Below, piece by piece: positions 1 through 9,183 of a stretch of 39,464 nt of DNA. The notes below the pieces were generated by a model, which was given only the letters and a program-made list of their open reading frames with translations, was not told the origin of the DNA and did no database searches. The first letter of the stretch is position 1. Every line of letters starts with the position of its first letter. The DNA is from DAOUBF01 sp034432795 (GTDB lineage: Bacteria > Chloroflexota > Anaerolineae > DSLN01): positions 1 through 39,464 of the forward strand of contig DAOUBF010000067.1 of the NCBI GenBank assembly GCA_034432795.1, written 5' to 3'. The position numbers were made by a program, and so were the translations under genes.

Positions 1-1998
1 GATGGGACGCTGCAAGAGCCTGAGGTGTTGCCGGCGCGGCTGCCCAATTTGCTGCTCAACGGCTCTTCCGGCATCGCTGTGGGCATGGCGACGAACATCC
101 CCCCCCACAACCTAGGCGAGGTGTGTGACGCGCTGGCCTATATGCTGGACAACTGGACCAAGCTGGATGAGGTGAGCGTTGAGGAGTTGATGCGCTTCAT
201 CCCCGGCCCAGACTTCCCCACCGGCGGGATGATTTACAGGCGGGGCGAGGATGGCACGGACACGATCCGCCAGGCCTACGCCACAGGCCGAGGGCGCATC
301 ACAGTTCAGGCGCGGGCGCATGTGGAGGAGATGGGCCGGGGCAAGAGCCGGATTGTGGTCACAGAGTTGCCCTATCAGGTGAGTAAGACCGCCCTGGCCG
401 AACGCATCGCTGAATTGGTGCGCGAAGGCAAGCTGGAGGGCATCACCGACCTGCGCGATGAGAGCGACCGACGGGGGATGCGCCTGGTGATTGAGTTGAG
501 CCGCAACGCCGCCCCAGAGCAGGTGATGAAGGAATTGTTCCGCCAGACGCCCCTGCGCACGACCTTCAGCGTGATCCTGCTGGCGCTGGTGGAGGGGGAG
601 CCGCGGCTGTTGTCGCTCAAGAAAGCCTTGCAGATTTACCTGGAGCATCGGCTGGAGGTGGTGCGCCGCCGCAGCGCGTTTGACCTGGCCCGCGCCCGCG
701 AGCGCGCCCATATCCTGGAGGGACTGCTCACCGCGCTCAAGCATCTGGACGAGGTTATCCAGACGATCCGCCGCTCGCCGGAGAGCGAGACGGCCCGCGC
801 GCGGCTGGTGAAGACGTTCAAGCTGACCCCGGTGCAGGCGACGGCGATCTTAGATATGCCCCTGCGGCGGCTGGCCGCGCTGGAGCGGCGGAAGATTGAG
901 GAAGAATACAAAGAGAAGCAGCGGCTGATCAAGGAGTTGACCGAGCTTCTGGCCAGCCCCAAAAAGATGCGGCTGGCCGTCAAGGCAGAATTGGCCGAGA
1001 TCAGGGCGCGCTATAGCGATCCGCGCCGCTCCCAGATCGTGGACCGCGCGCCGGGGGCCTGGAGCGCAGAGGACATGTTGCCCGATGAGCCGGTCTGGAT
1101 TACTATTAAGCAGAGCGGGCTGGTTGTGCGCACGTCGGGGCGGGAGGCGCCGGATTGGGGCCGTGCGCTCCAGGATGCGCCGGTGGCCTGCCTGCCAGCC
1201 AGCACCCGCGACACGCTTTACCTCTTTACGGCCTCCGGCCAGGCGGCGGCGGTGGGCGTGCAGCGCGTGCCGGAGGGCGCCGGAGCGCATTGGGCCGACC
1301 TGGCCTCGCTGGGTAAGCGCGAGCGGGTGGTGGCGGCGGTGGCGCTGCCCAGCCGGACCGATGGCCAGGCAGCAGGAGAGGGGGCCACGCTCTTCCTGGC
1401 CACGCAGCGGGGCCTGGTCAAACGCCTGGCGGTGAGCGCCCTGCCGGGCGCAGGCGCCGCCCGCTTCAGCGTGATCAAGCTGGAGGCGAATGACGCGCTG
1501 TGCTGTGCCCGGCTGACGCCGGGGGACGCCGAGATCATCCTGGCGACAGCAGCGGGGCAGGCGATCCGCTTCCGAGAGGAGGAGGTTCGCCCGATGGGAC
1601 TGGCAGCGGGGGGCGTCCTGGGCGTCAAGCTGGGCGATGGGGATGACCGCGTGGTGACGATGGAGGTCGCCCAGCCGCACAGCGACCTGCTGGTGGTCAC
1701 GACAACAGGACATGCCAAGCGCACACCGTTAAGCGAGTATCCGGCCCAGGGGCGTAGCGGCAGCGGCGTGATCGCGGTCCGCCTGGCGAAGGGTGCTACC
1801 CTGGTCGGGGCCTGCGTCGTCCATGCCAACGACAAAATCGCCCTGGTGATGGCGGACGGGAGCGGGCGGGTGATGCGGGCGGCCAACGCGCCGCGCATGG
1901 GCCGGACGGCGCAGGGTGAGCGGATGGTCGCGCTCAAGCCGAAAGAGCGGCTGATTGGGGTCATGCGGCTGTTCTCTGATCTGACAACTGAAAGCTGA
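1..1998 (+). CDS. gyrA: DNA gyrase subunit A, C-terminal two thirds (5' end cut by window)
   Basis: Type IIA topoisomerase A subunit, the DNA-breaking and rejoining half of gyrase. The frame is open from base 1, so the gene starts outside the window and the catalytic tyrosine region is missing. The visible part opens with the conserved stretch EPEVLPARLPNLLLNGSSG, followed by GIAVGMATNIPPHN. It then runs through the coiled-coil tower (charged helices at about 220-330) and a C-terminal beta-pinwheel of repeated blades (about 350-650). The last blades contain QGRSGSG, a degenerate match to the gyrase-type GyrA box (QRRGGKG), so the ParC paralogue cannot be fully excluded. The C-terminal codons run into a short CTGA-rich heptamer-like repeat (about 1984-2012). 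The next gene follows at 42 bp on the same strand. Confidence 0.93.
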   Translation, partial: DGTLQEPEVLPARLPNLLLNGSSGIAVGMATNIPPHNLGEVCDALAYMLDNWTKLDEVSVEELMRFIPGPDFPTGGMIYRRGEDGTDTIRQAYATGRGRITVQARAHVEEMGRGKSRIVVTELPYQVSKTALAERIAELVREGKLEGITDLRDESDRRGMRLVIELSRNAAPEQVMKELFRQTPLRTTFSVILLALVEGEPRLLSLKKALQIYLEHRLEVVRRRSAFDLARARERAHILEGLLTALKHLDEVIQTIRRSPESETARARLVKTFKLTPVQATAILDMPLRRLAALERRKIEEEYKEKQRLIKELTELLASPKKMRLAVKAELAEIRARYSDPRRSQIVDRAPGAWSAEDMLPDEPVWITIKQSGLVVRTSGREAPDWGRALQDAPVACLPASTRDTLYLFTASGQAAAVGVQRVPEGAGAHWADLASLGKRERVVAAVALPSRTDGQAAGEGATLFLATQRGLVKRLAVSALPGAGAARFSVIKLEANDALCCARLTPGDAEIILATAAGQAIRFREEEVRPMGLAAGGVLGVKLGDGDDRVVTMEVAQPHSDLLVVTTTGHAKRTPLSEYPAQGRSGSGVIAVRLAKGATLVGACVVHANDKIALVMADGSGRVMRAANAPRMGRTAQGERMVALKPKERLIGVMRLFSDLTTES

Positions 1999-2039
1999 CC
2001 GCTGATAGCTATATGGCTATGTTTTTAAGGAGGGGAGCC

Positions 2040-2447
2040 GTGCCGTATCGTGATACGCCTGTCGTGTGCTCTGTGTGTGGGCGGACCTTTATCTGGACGG
2101 TGACCGAGCAGCGCCAGGCCGCCGAGGCCGGCCTGCCCCTGGTGAAGCCGGAGCTTTGCCCGCGCGATCGGATGCGCGACCCGTTAACGGGTCGCTGGCT
2201 GGGCCGGGTGAAATGGTACAGCCCGGAGAAGGGCTACGGCTTTATCATTCGTGGCGATGGCGAAGAGATCTTCTTCCACCGCAGCGGCGTGCTGCCCCCA
2301 GGCCCCGCCTATCTGACCGAAGGCACGCCGGTGACGTTTGAAATAGAGGAAACGTTGGGGGCCAAGCCCAAAGCGGTGGAGGTGGCCCTGGTGACGCCGC
2401 CGACGGAGGAGAGCGAAGAGACCCTGGAGGGCGACACGACGGCCTGA
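2040..2447 (+). CDS. Zinc-ribbon plus cold-shock-domain protein
   Basis: A 135-residue nucleic-acid-binding protein. Residues about 5-45 match the short 'probable zinc-ribbon' family (CSVCGRTF, then an EQ..A.AG helix), but the second metal pair reads CPRDR, with one cysteine instead of CxxC. Residues about 57-120 form a cold-shock domain: GRVKWYSPEKGYGFI is the RNP1-type strand, followed by EEIFFHRSGV (RNP2-like). The tail is acidic. The start is GTG at 2040, because AAGGAGG lies at 2027-2033 with 6 bp spacing. An in-frame ATG at 2013 has no ribosome site and would place that Shine-Dalgarno inside the gene. Likely an RNA chaperone or single-strand binder; the target is unknown. It is convergent with the glycosyltransferase at 2485. 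Confidence 0.85.
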   Translation: MPYRDTPVVCSVCGRTFIWTVTEQRQAAEAGLPLVKPELCPRDRMRDPLTGRWLGRVKWYSPEKGYGFIIRGDGEEIFFHRSGVLPPGPAYLTEGTPVTFEIEETLGAKPKAVEVALVTPPTEESEETLEGDTTA

Positions 2448-2452
2448 CCCTT

Positions 2453-2474
2453 CGGGCTGAAGCCCTCCAGCCCG
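2453..2474. terminator. Short hairpin between convergent genes, possible weak terminator
   Basis: CGGGCTG (2453-2459) pairs with CAGCCCG (2468-2474) across an 8-base loop. It sits between the stop codons of two convergent genes. There is no strong T-run on either side, so termination is only inferred. A related GGGCTGAAGCCC palindrome recurs at 22906-22923. Confidence 0.35.
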
Positions 2475-2484
2475 GCGTTTGACC

Positions 2485-3597
2485 TCAGTGGCCTCCAGGC
2501 AATCCATTGAGCACCTTTTCCAGGACGCTATCGTAGATGGGCGCCATGTTGCTCCAATCGTAACAGGCCACGGCCCGGCGCAGGGACATGGCCTGGGCCT
2601 CTGCGCGGTGGGTAAGCGCCCAGGTGAGGCGCTCCACCAGGCCGGCGAAGTCGGTGTACAGGCAGCGGTCATGGGCGGCGGGGGGAAGCAAGTCGGGGTA
2701 GGTGAGGCGTTTGGGCAGGATGGGGAAGGCGCCACAGTAGATGGCCTCCACCAGGGCTACGCCGAAGAAGTCGTGGAGGGCGGTGCTCACCACAATATCG
2801 GCCTGCCACAACAGCCTGGCATAGTCCTCCTCGCTGGCATAGCCGTAGTGAATGACCCGCTCCCCCAGCCGCGCCTTCGCTTCCTCAAACTCGGCTGGCA
2901 CCAGGCGGAAATTCTGGCCGCAGAGCGCGACGCGAAAATCCAGCCCCCGTTCGGCCAGCGTATATAGGGCACGGAAGAATTCCAGCGGGTTTTTGTCGTA
3001 TTCCCAGCGCTGGTTCCACAGGATCACGGGAGGGCGATCTGCGGACAGAGGCCGCTCATCGGCCCAACGATCCAGGCGACGCAGGTCCACGCCCACCGGC
3101 AAGACCTGGCTCTTACGCCGGATGGCCTCCATCGTCCACAGTTCGTTATAGTCGGGGAAGTGCTTGAGCAGGCGGGGCAGCTCCTCAAAGAAGCTCTCCA
3201 GGTGGTAGCGCGAGTTGAACAGCACGGCATCGGCGGCCAGGGCACTGGCGAAGTTGATGAAGCCATAAGTCGGGTCGCGCTTCTCGCCGGGCTGGAGCGG
3301 GTAGGTGAGCTGGTTCTCGTGGAAGTAGATCGCCACCAGCACATCGGCCAGGCGGTCTCGTGTGAGGCCCAGAAAGGCGGGCAGGTTGAGCATATCGGTC
3401 ACAAGGAGCAGGTCCGGGCGCTCATCACGTTCGCGGATCATCCTCGCCAGGGTCACCGCCCCGCCGTGCATCCGCCACTTCCAGAACATGCCCGGAAGCT
3501 GGAACAGCCGGATGGCGTGGCGGCTGTGCCGGACGTAGCCGTCCGCCCAGGCGGCATGCGAGCCGGTGTAGTAGGGTTCCAGCAGCCAGACGTGCAT
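2485..3597 (-). CDS. GTDC1/QTMAN-like glycosyltransferase (tRNA-queuosine mannosyltransferase family, DUF3524)
   Basis: A 370-residue GT-B glycosyltransferase. The N-terminal half carries the hallmarks of the DUF3524/GTDC1 family: LLEPYYTGSHAAWADG at the start, LNLPAF, YFHENQLTYPL (about 93-103), RDPTYGFIN, ADAVLFNSRYHLESFFEEL, and a VLPVGVDL strand. The C-terminal half is a GT1/GT4-like donor domain with LWNQRWEYDKNP, RVIHYGY, ADIVVSTALHDFFGVALVEA (the EX7E-like nucleotide-sugar site) and CGAFPILP. In vertebrates the family member GTDC1 mannosylates queuosine in tRNA-Asp; a similar tRNA role here is inference. The start ATG has AAGGA 8-9 bases upstream and a good promoter further up. No queuosine synthesis gene is visible in the window. 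Confidence 0.85.
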   Translation of the reverse strand: MHVWLLEPYYTGSHAAWADGYVRHSRHAIRLFQLPGMFWKWRMHGGAVTLARMIRERDERPDLLLVTDMLNLPAFLGLTRDRLADVLVAIYFHENQLTYPLQPGEKRDPTYGFINFASALAADAVLFNSRYHLESFFEELPRLLKHFPDYNELWTMEAIRRKSQVLPVGVDLRRLDRWADERPLSADRPPVILWNQRWEYDKNPLEFFRALYTLAERGLDFRVALCGQNFRLVPAEFEEAKARLGERVIHYGYASEEDYARLLWQADIVVSTALHDFFGVALVEAIYCGAFPILPKRLTYPDLLPPAAHDRCLYTDFAGLVERLTWALTHRAEAQAMSLRRAVACYDWSNMAPIYDSVLEKVLNGLPGGH

Positions 3598-3628
3598 ACC
3601 CGTTTCCTTAATCCCGTTGTGTACCTTG

Positions 3629-3658
3629 ATTGTAAATGGCTTTTTGGCCGAACGTCAA
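3629..3658 (-). promoter_or_regulatory. Sigma-70-like promoter of the QTMAN-like gene
   Basis: On the minus strand, TTGACG (complement of 3653-3658) and TACAAT (complement of 3629-3634) are separated by 18 bases. Each matches 5 of 6 consensus positions. The -10 lies about 31 bases before the ATG at 3597. Confidence 0.6.
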
Positions 3659-3689
3659 CTATCTGGCCCAGGGGAGGGATTGGCGTGTC

Positions 3690-3845
3690 CTCTCTCGCAA
3701 AGGGGGGAGGGGTGAGTTCCCTCCCCTGGATGGGGAGGGGCAGGGAAGGGGTGATTCTGCCCCCCACCCCGGCCCTCCCCCACAGAGGGGGGAGGGGGTG
3801 GCACCTGTTCCCTCCCCCTGGATGAGGGAGGCTTGACGGGGAAGG
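3690..3845. repeat. C/G-rich palindromic dispersed repeat, copy 1
   Basis: Alternating CCCTCCCC...GGGGAGGG arms with short loops (TGGAT, ACAGA, GGAT) and the linker ACCTGTTCCC. The same modules recur at 7473, 11790, 18374, 22880, 24810, 35824, 37478 and 38268, always between genes. It can fold into several stacked hairpins and is G-quadruplex-prone. Open frames across it give low-complexity translations and are not genes. Confidence 0.85.
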
Positions 3846-4158
3846 AAATGACCTCCTATGACCGCTCACAATTCACCTTAAAAGTACAAAAGTCATACTC
3901 TGCAACCCTATTGTACGGGTAAGATTTCGCCCTCCTTTGGCGTCCAATGGGTAGTACTGGAACAGCTTGTCGTGCGATCACCAGGCCAGCTTGGCTGAGC
4001 ACTAAGGAGGGAGGCAGGTCACCGCCCCGGCGAGGCCACCCGCCGGCGCTTCTGAACGAAGAAACCGAACTCTGGAGGGGTGACTCTCAAGACCGTGAGG
4101 CGGCCGATTTCAGCTTTCTGGCCTGGGAATCGGTCGTTTTGTTTTAGAAGGAGGACCC
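3846..4158 (+). promoter_or_regulatory. Long, probably structured 5' leader of prkA
   Basis: About 300 bases without a credible gene, upstream of prkA. A weak promoter may lie at TTCACC (3872-3877) and CATACT (3894-3899), 16 bases apart, which would leave a leader of about 250 nt. Inside it are CCGGCG/CGCCGG arms (4027-4032/4041-4046), a GGTGACTCTCAAGACCGTGAG stretch, and a terminator-like hairpin just before the ribosome site. I could not assign it to a known riboswitch class. A 66-codon open frame (3947-4147) overlaps it but has no ribosome site and no recognisable product. Confidence 0.45.
4104..4145 (+). terminator. Attenuator-like hairpin with T-rich tail upstream of prkA
   Basis: CCGATT (4104-4109) pairs with AATCGG (4128-4133). 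A nested CAG/CTG pair (4111-4113/4118-4120) lies inside. The hairpin is followed at once by TCGTTTTGTTTT (4134-4145). The prkA Shine-Dalgarno AAGGAGG (4148-4154) comes 2 bases later, so the element could stop transcription before the gene. Confidence 0.5.
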
Positions 4159-6243
<2,085 letters not shown>

Positions 6244-6245
6244 GC

Positions 6246-6296
6246 GTGAAGCGTGAAGCGTGAAACGCGAGCGACGTTTCACGTTTCACGCTTCAC
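6246..6296. repeat. Heptamer-repeat hairpin between prkA and yeaH
   Basis: Three GCGTGAA-type heptamers form a left arm (6246-6267). The right arm (6275-6296) is its complement over 22 bp with one G-T pair, leaving a 7-base loop. It starts 2 bases after the prkA stop codon and ends 14 bases before yeaH. There is no T-run, so it looks like an mRNA-stability or processing element, or a mobile short repeat, rather than a terminator. Confidence 0.8.
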
Positions 6297-6310
6297 AGAG
6301 GGTAAGGGCC

Positions 6311-7411
6311 ATGTTGTCCAAGATTGAACAAGACCGCAGCCGCTTTCGGCAGATCGTGCATGGGGTGGTCAGGCAGAACCTGCGCAAGTACATGGCGAAC
6401 GGCGAACTGATCGGTCGCCAGGGCAAGGACTTTGTCAGCATCCCTGTCCCCCAGATTGAGCTGCCCAGCTTTCGCTTCGGTCGCAATCAGGCGGGCGTCG
6501 GCCAGGGCGACGGCGCCCCCGGCACCCCCATCGGCAGTGACGGCGAGATGAACGGTGATGGCCAGGCGGGCAACGAGCCAGGCCAGCACATCCTGGAGGT
6601 GGAGTTGACGCTCCAGGAACTGGCCAAAATCCTGGCCGAGGAACTGGAGTTGCCCAACATCCAGCCGAAGGGCAAGCGCCACATCCGCACCCAGGTGGAC
6701 CGCTACGTGGGCATCCGCCGCGTCGGCCCGGAGAGCCTGCGCCACTTCAAGCGCACCTATAAAGAGGCCCTCAAGCGCCAGATTGCGCTGGCCAACTACG
6801 ACCCCGCCCATCCGGTAGTCATCCCGGTGCGGGAGGATAAGCGCTACCGCTCCTGGGAGGAGCGCCCCCTGCCCGAATCCAACGCGGTGGTCATCTACAT
6901 GATGGACGTCTCCGGGTCTATGACCCAGGCGAAGAAAGAGATCGTCCGGCTGACGGCGTTTTGGATTGACACCTGGCTGCGCACGCAGTATGAGAACGTG
7001 CGCACGCGCTACATCATCCATGACGCCACCGCGCGCGAGGTGGACCAGAAAGCCTTCTACAGCACCCGCGAATCCGGCGGCACGGTGATCTCCTCGGCCT
7101 ATGAACTCTGTCTGGACATCATCCATAAAGATTATCCCCCTGACGAGTGGAACATCTATCCCTTCCATTTCTCCGACGGCGAGAACTGGTCAAAGGAGGA
7201 TGACCAGAAGTGTGTGGCCCTGCTGACGGAGCATCTCCTGCCAGCCGTGAACCTGTTCTGCTACGGCCAGGTCCGAGGCTCTTATGGCGACGGCCAGTTT
7301 ATCCGTGTCGTGGATGCGATTGAGGGCTTTGATAACATCTCCACCGCCGAGATTGACGAGCGCGAGCACATCTACGATGCCATCAAGACGTTCCTGGGCA
7401 AAGGACGATAG
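6311..7411 (+). CDS. yeaH: DUF444/YeaH-family VWA-like protein
   Basis: A 366-residue protein of the UPF0229/YeaH family, the partner of PrkA. The N-terminus (DRSRFRQIVHGVVRQNLRKYM) is typical. A glycine/aspartate-rich linker spans about 58-92. A von Willebrand A-like domain begins near 190 with the metal-site motif DVSGSM (about 199-204) and continues through GGTVISSAYE and FHFSDGENW. The start is taken as ATG 6311, where family homology begins. An upstream in-frame ATG at 6260 would translate the repeat hairpin and is unlikely. The gene is shorter than E. coli YeaH (about 427). Its job is presumed to be as substrate or adaptor of PrkA in the stress response; the biochemistry is unknown. Confidence 0.92.
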   Translation: MLSKIEQDRSRFRQIVHGVVRQNLRKYMANGELIGRQGKDFVSIPVPQIELPSFRFGRNQAGVGQGDGAPGTPIGSDGEMNGDGQAGNEPGQHILEVELTLQELAKILAEELELPNIQPKGKRHIRTQVDRYVGIRRVGPESLRHFKRTYKEALKRQIALANYDPAHPVVIPVREDKRYRSWEERPLPESNAVVIYMMDVSGSMTQAKKEIVRLTAFWIDTWLRTQYENVRTRYIIHDATAREVDQKAFYSTRESGGTVISSAYELCLDIIHKDYPPDEWNIYPFHFSDGENWSKEDDQKCVALLTEHLLPAVNLFCYGQVRGSYGDGQFIRVVDAIEGFDNISTAEIDEREHIYDAIKTFLGKGR

Positions 7412-7419
7412 TAGAATTT

Positions 7420-7446
7420 ACCGCAGAGCACGCAGAGGGCGCAGAG
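7420..7446. repeat. CCGCAGAG heptamer repeat, left arm
   Basis: ACCGCAGAG-type units in tandem (ACCGCAGAGCACGCAGAG and GGCGCAGAG). The complementary end TCTGCGGT lies at 7572-7579, beyond a copy of the C/G-rich repeat, so the two may be arms of one palindrome split by an insertion. The same family forms the hairpin at 14391-14453. Confidence 0.65.
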
Positions 7447-7472
7447 ATGTACGCTCAGTAAGTCACAGATTT

Positions 7473-7561
7473 GCCCCCCACCCCAGCCCTCCCCCGCAAG
7501 GGGGGGAGGGGGTACACCTGTTCCCTCCCCCTGAATGGGGGAGGGGCAGGGAGGGGGTGAC
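7473..7561. repeat. C/G-rich palindromic dispersed repeat, copy 2
   Basis: The module CCCCCCACCCCAGCCCTCCC with loop GCAA and G-rich return arm, then ACCTGTTCCC, then CCCTCCCCC with loop TGAAT and return arm. It lies between yeaH and spoVR inside the operon, so it is probably transcribed. Confidence 0.85.
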
Positions 7562-7602
7562 AGGTCCGTAATCTGCGGTTAGATTGAAGGTGCAGTGAAC
7601 AG

Positions 7603-9093
7603 ATGACGATACCGCTGCCGAAAGAACTGGTAGAGACACAGGCCGAGATTGAGCGCTACGCGCGGGAGTACGGGCTGGATTTCCCTGAAATCCGCTATAT
7701 CATGCTGGACTACGCGCAGATAAACGAGGTTGCCGCCTACGATGGCTTCCCCACGCGCTACCCGCATTGGCGCTTCGGCATGGAATACGACCGCCTGAGC
7801 AAGAGCTACGCCTATGGCCTGCACCGCATTTACGAGATGGTCATTAACAACGATCCCGTGTACGCCTATCTGCTGGTCTCCAACACCTTCGTGGACCAAA
7901 AGCTCGTTATGGCCCACGTCTGCGGCCACGCCGATTTCTTTAAGAACAACCTGTGGTTTGCCCATACGAACCGGCGGATGCTGGACGAGATGGCGAATCA
8001 CGGCACGCGCATCCGCCGCTATATTGAGCGCGTCGGTTTTGAGGCGGTGGAGAATTTCCTGGACATCTGCCTCTCACTGGATAACCTGATTGATGTCCAC
8101 GCGCCCGGCATCCATCGCCGCCCCACGCCGCGCCGCCCGGACGAGGAAGAGGAGCGGCCCGTCGTGCGCAAGCTCCAGGCCAAGAGCTACATGGACGAGT
8201 ACATCAACCCGCCGGAGTTCATTGAGGCGCAGAAGCGCAAAATTGAGGCGGAGAAGCAAAAGCGCAAGAAGTTCCCGGAAGAGCCGGAGCACGATGTCCT
8301 GCTGTTCCTTCTGGAACACGCGCCGCTGGAGAACTGGCAGCATGACATCCTGGCGATTGTGCGCGAGGAGGCCTATTACTTCGCGCCGCAGCGCCAGACC
8401 AAGATCATGAACGAAGGCTGGGCCTCCTACTGGCACAGCAAGATCATGACGGAGAAGGCCCTCAAGCCTTCCGAGCTGATTGACTACGCCGATCATCACT
8501 CCGGCACGATGGCTGTCACCCCCGGACGGCTTAACCCGTACAAGATCGGGCTGGAGCTTTTCCGCGATATTGAGGAGCGCTGGGACAAGGGGCAGTTCGG
8601 GCCGGAATGGGAGGCCTGCGACGATGTCGTCGCCAAAGAGAACTGGGATTTGAAATTGGGCCTGGGCCGACAGAAGATTTTTGAGGTGCGCAAGATTTAC
8701 AACGATGTCGGCTTCATTGACGCCTTCCTCACTGAGGACTTCGCCCGTCGCCACAAGCTGTTTACCTACCGCTACGACAAGCAGACGCGCCAATACCGCA
8801 TTGACAGCCGCGACTTCAAAGAGATTAAGCGTGTGCTCCTGTTCCAACTGACCAACTTCGGCCAGCCGGTGATCACGGTGGAGGACGCCAACTACAACAA
8901 CCGCGGCGAACTCTACCTCAAGCACCACCACGAGGGCGTGGACCTGCACACGGCCTATGCCATAGACACACTGGCCAACCTGGCGGCCATCTGGCAGCGC
9001 CCGGTGCACATTGAGACAGTGGTGGAAGGCGAAGGGCGCGTGCTGTTCAGCCACGATGGCCGCGAGCCGCAGCGCACGCGGCTGGATAAGTAG
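7603..9093 (+). CDS. spoVR: SpoVR/YcgB-family protein
   Basis: A 496-residue cytoplasmic protein of the SpoVR family. Recognisable blocks are LDFPEIRYIMLDYAQINEVA near the start, FPTRYPHWRFGMEYDRLSK, MAHVCGHADFFKNNLWF (about 104-120), the PEEPEHDVLLFLLEHAPLE block, and ILAIVREEAYYFAPQ. Also visible are KIMNEGWASYWHSKIM and NRGELYLKHHHEGVDL towards the end. The GHADFF, NEGWA and LKHHHEG histidines suggest a metal-binding zinc-protease-like fold, but activity is unproven. In Bacillus SpoVR affects spore cortex formation; in non-sporulating bacteria it travels with prkA and yeaH, as here. A repeat-filled 191-bp gap separates it from yeaH, so it may have its own ribosome loading and promoter. Confidence 0.95.
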   Translation: MTIPLPKELVETQAEIERYAREYGLDFPEIRYIMLDYAQINEVAAYDGFPTRYPHWRFGMEYDRLSKSYAYGLHRIYEMVINNDPVYAYLLVSNTFVDQKLVMAHVCGHADFFKNNLWFAHTNRRMLDEMANHGTRIRRYIERVGFEAVENFLDICLSLDNLIDVHAPGIHRRPTPRRPDEEEERPVVRKLQAKSYMDEYINPPEFIEAQKRKIEAEKQKRKKFPEEPEHDVLLFLLEHAPLENWQHDILAIVREEAYYFAPQRQTKIMNEGWASYWHSKIMTEKALKPSELIDYADHHSGTMAVTPGRLNPYKIGLELFRDIEERWDKGQFGPEWEACDDVVAKENWDLKLGLGRQKIFEVRKIYNDVGFIDAFLTEDFARRHKLFTYRYDKQTRQYRIDSRDFKEIKRVLLFQLTNFGQPVITVEDANYNNRGELYLKHHHEGVDLHTAYAIDTLANLAAIWQRPVHIETVVEGEGRVLFSHDGREPQRTRLDK

Positions 9094-9124
9094 GTCACGC
9101 TGGCCTTTCCCCTCCAACCTATAG

Positions 9125-9130
9125 TATAAT
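9125..9130 (+). promoter_or_regulatory. -10 element before the glycosyltransferase
   Basis: A perfect TATAAT in the 45-bp gap after spoVR. No convincing -35 is seen (TGGCCT at 9101-9106 with 18-base spacing is the best). Transcription from it would start near 9137. Confidence 0.45.
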
Positions 9131-9183
9131 ACCCCCTCATGAGGATGCCCCCAAGTCCGGGGCAACGGATCGGTGACAAGGTG

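Noticed and set aside
1984..2012. CTGA-rich heptamer-like repeat at the gyrA stop as a separate element
   Set aside because: Only about four degenerate units and overlapping the stop codon; too short to call as a feature on its own.
3453..3869. Open frames through the C/G-rich repeat giving LPPLWGRAGVGG-type proteins
   Set aside because: The same peptide fragments appear at every repeat copy in different frames, so they are translated repeat, not genes.
4050..4100. Resemblance of CTCTGGAGGGG and CTCTCAAGACCGTGAG to a glycine riboswitch
   Set aside because: Order and core bases do not match the glycine aptamer, and the downstream genes are unrelated to glycine.
3947..4147. 66-codon open frame in the prkA leader, candidate leader peptide
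   Set aside because: No Shine-Dalgarno at its start, no amino-acid run typical of attenuator peptides, and its end overlaps the terminator-like hairpin.
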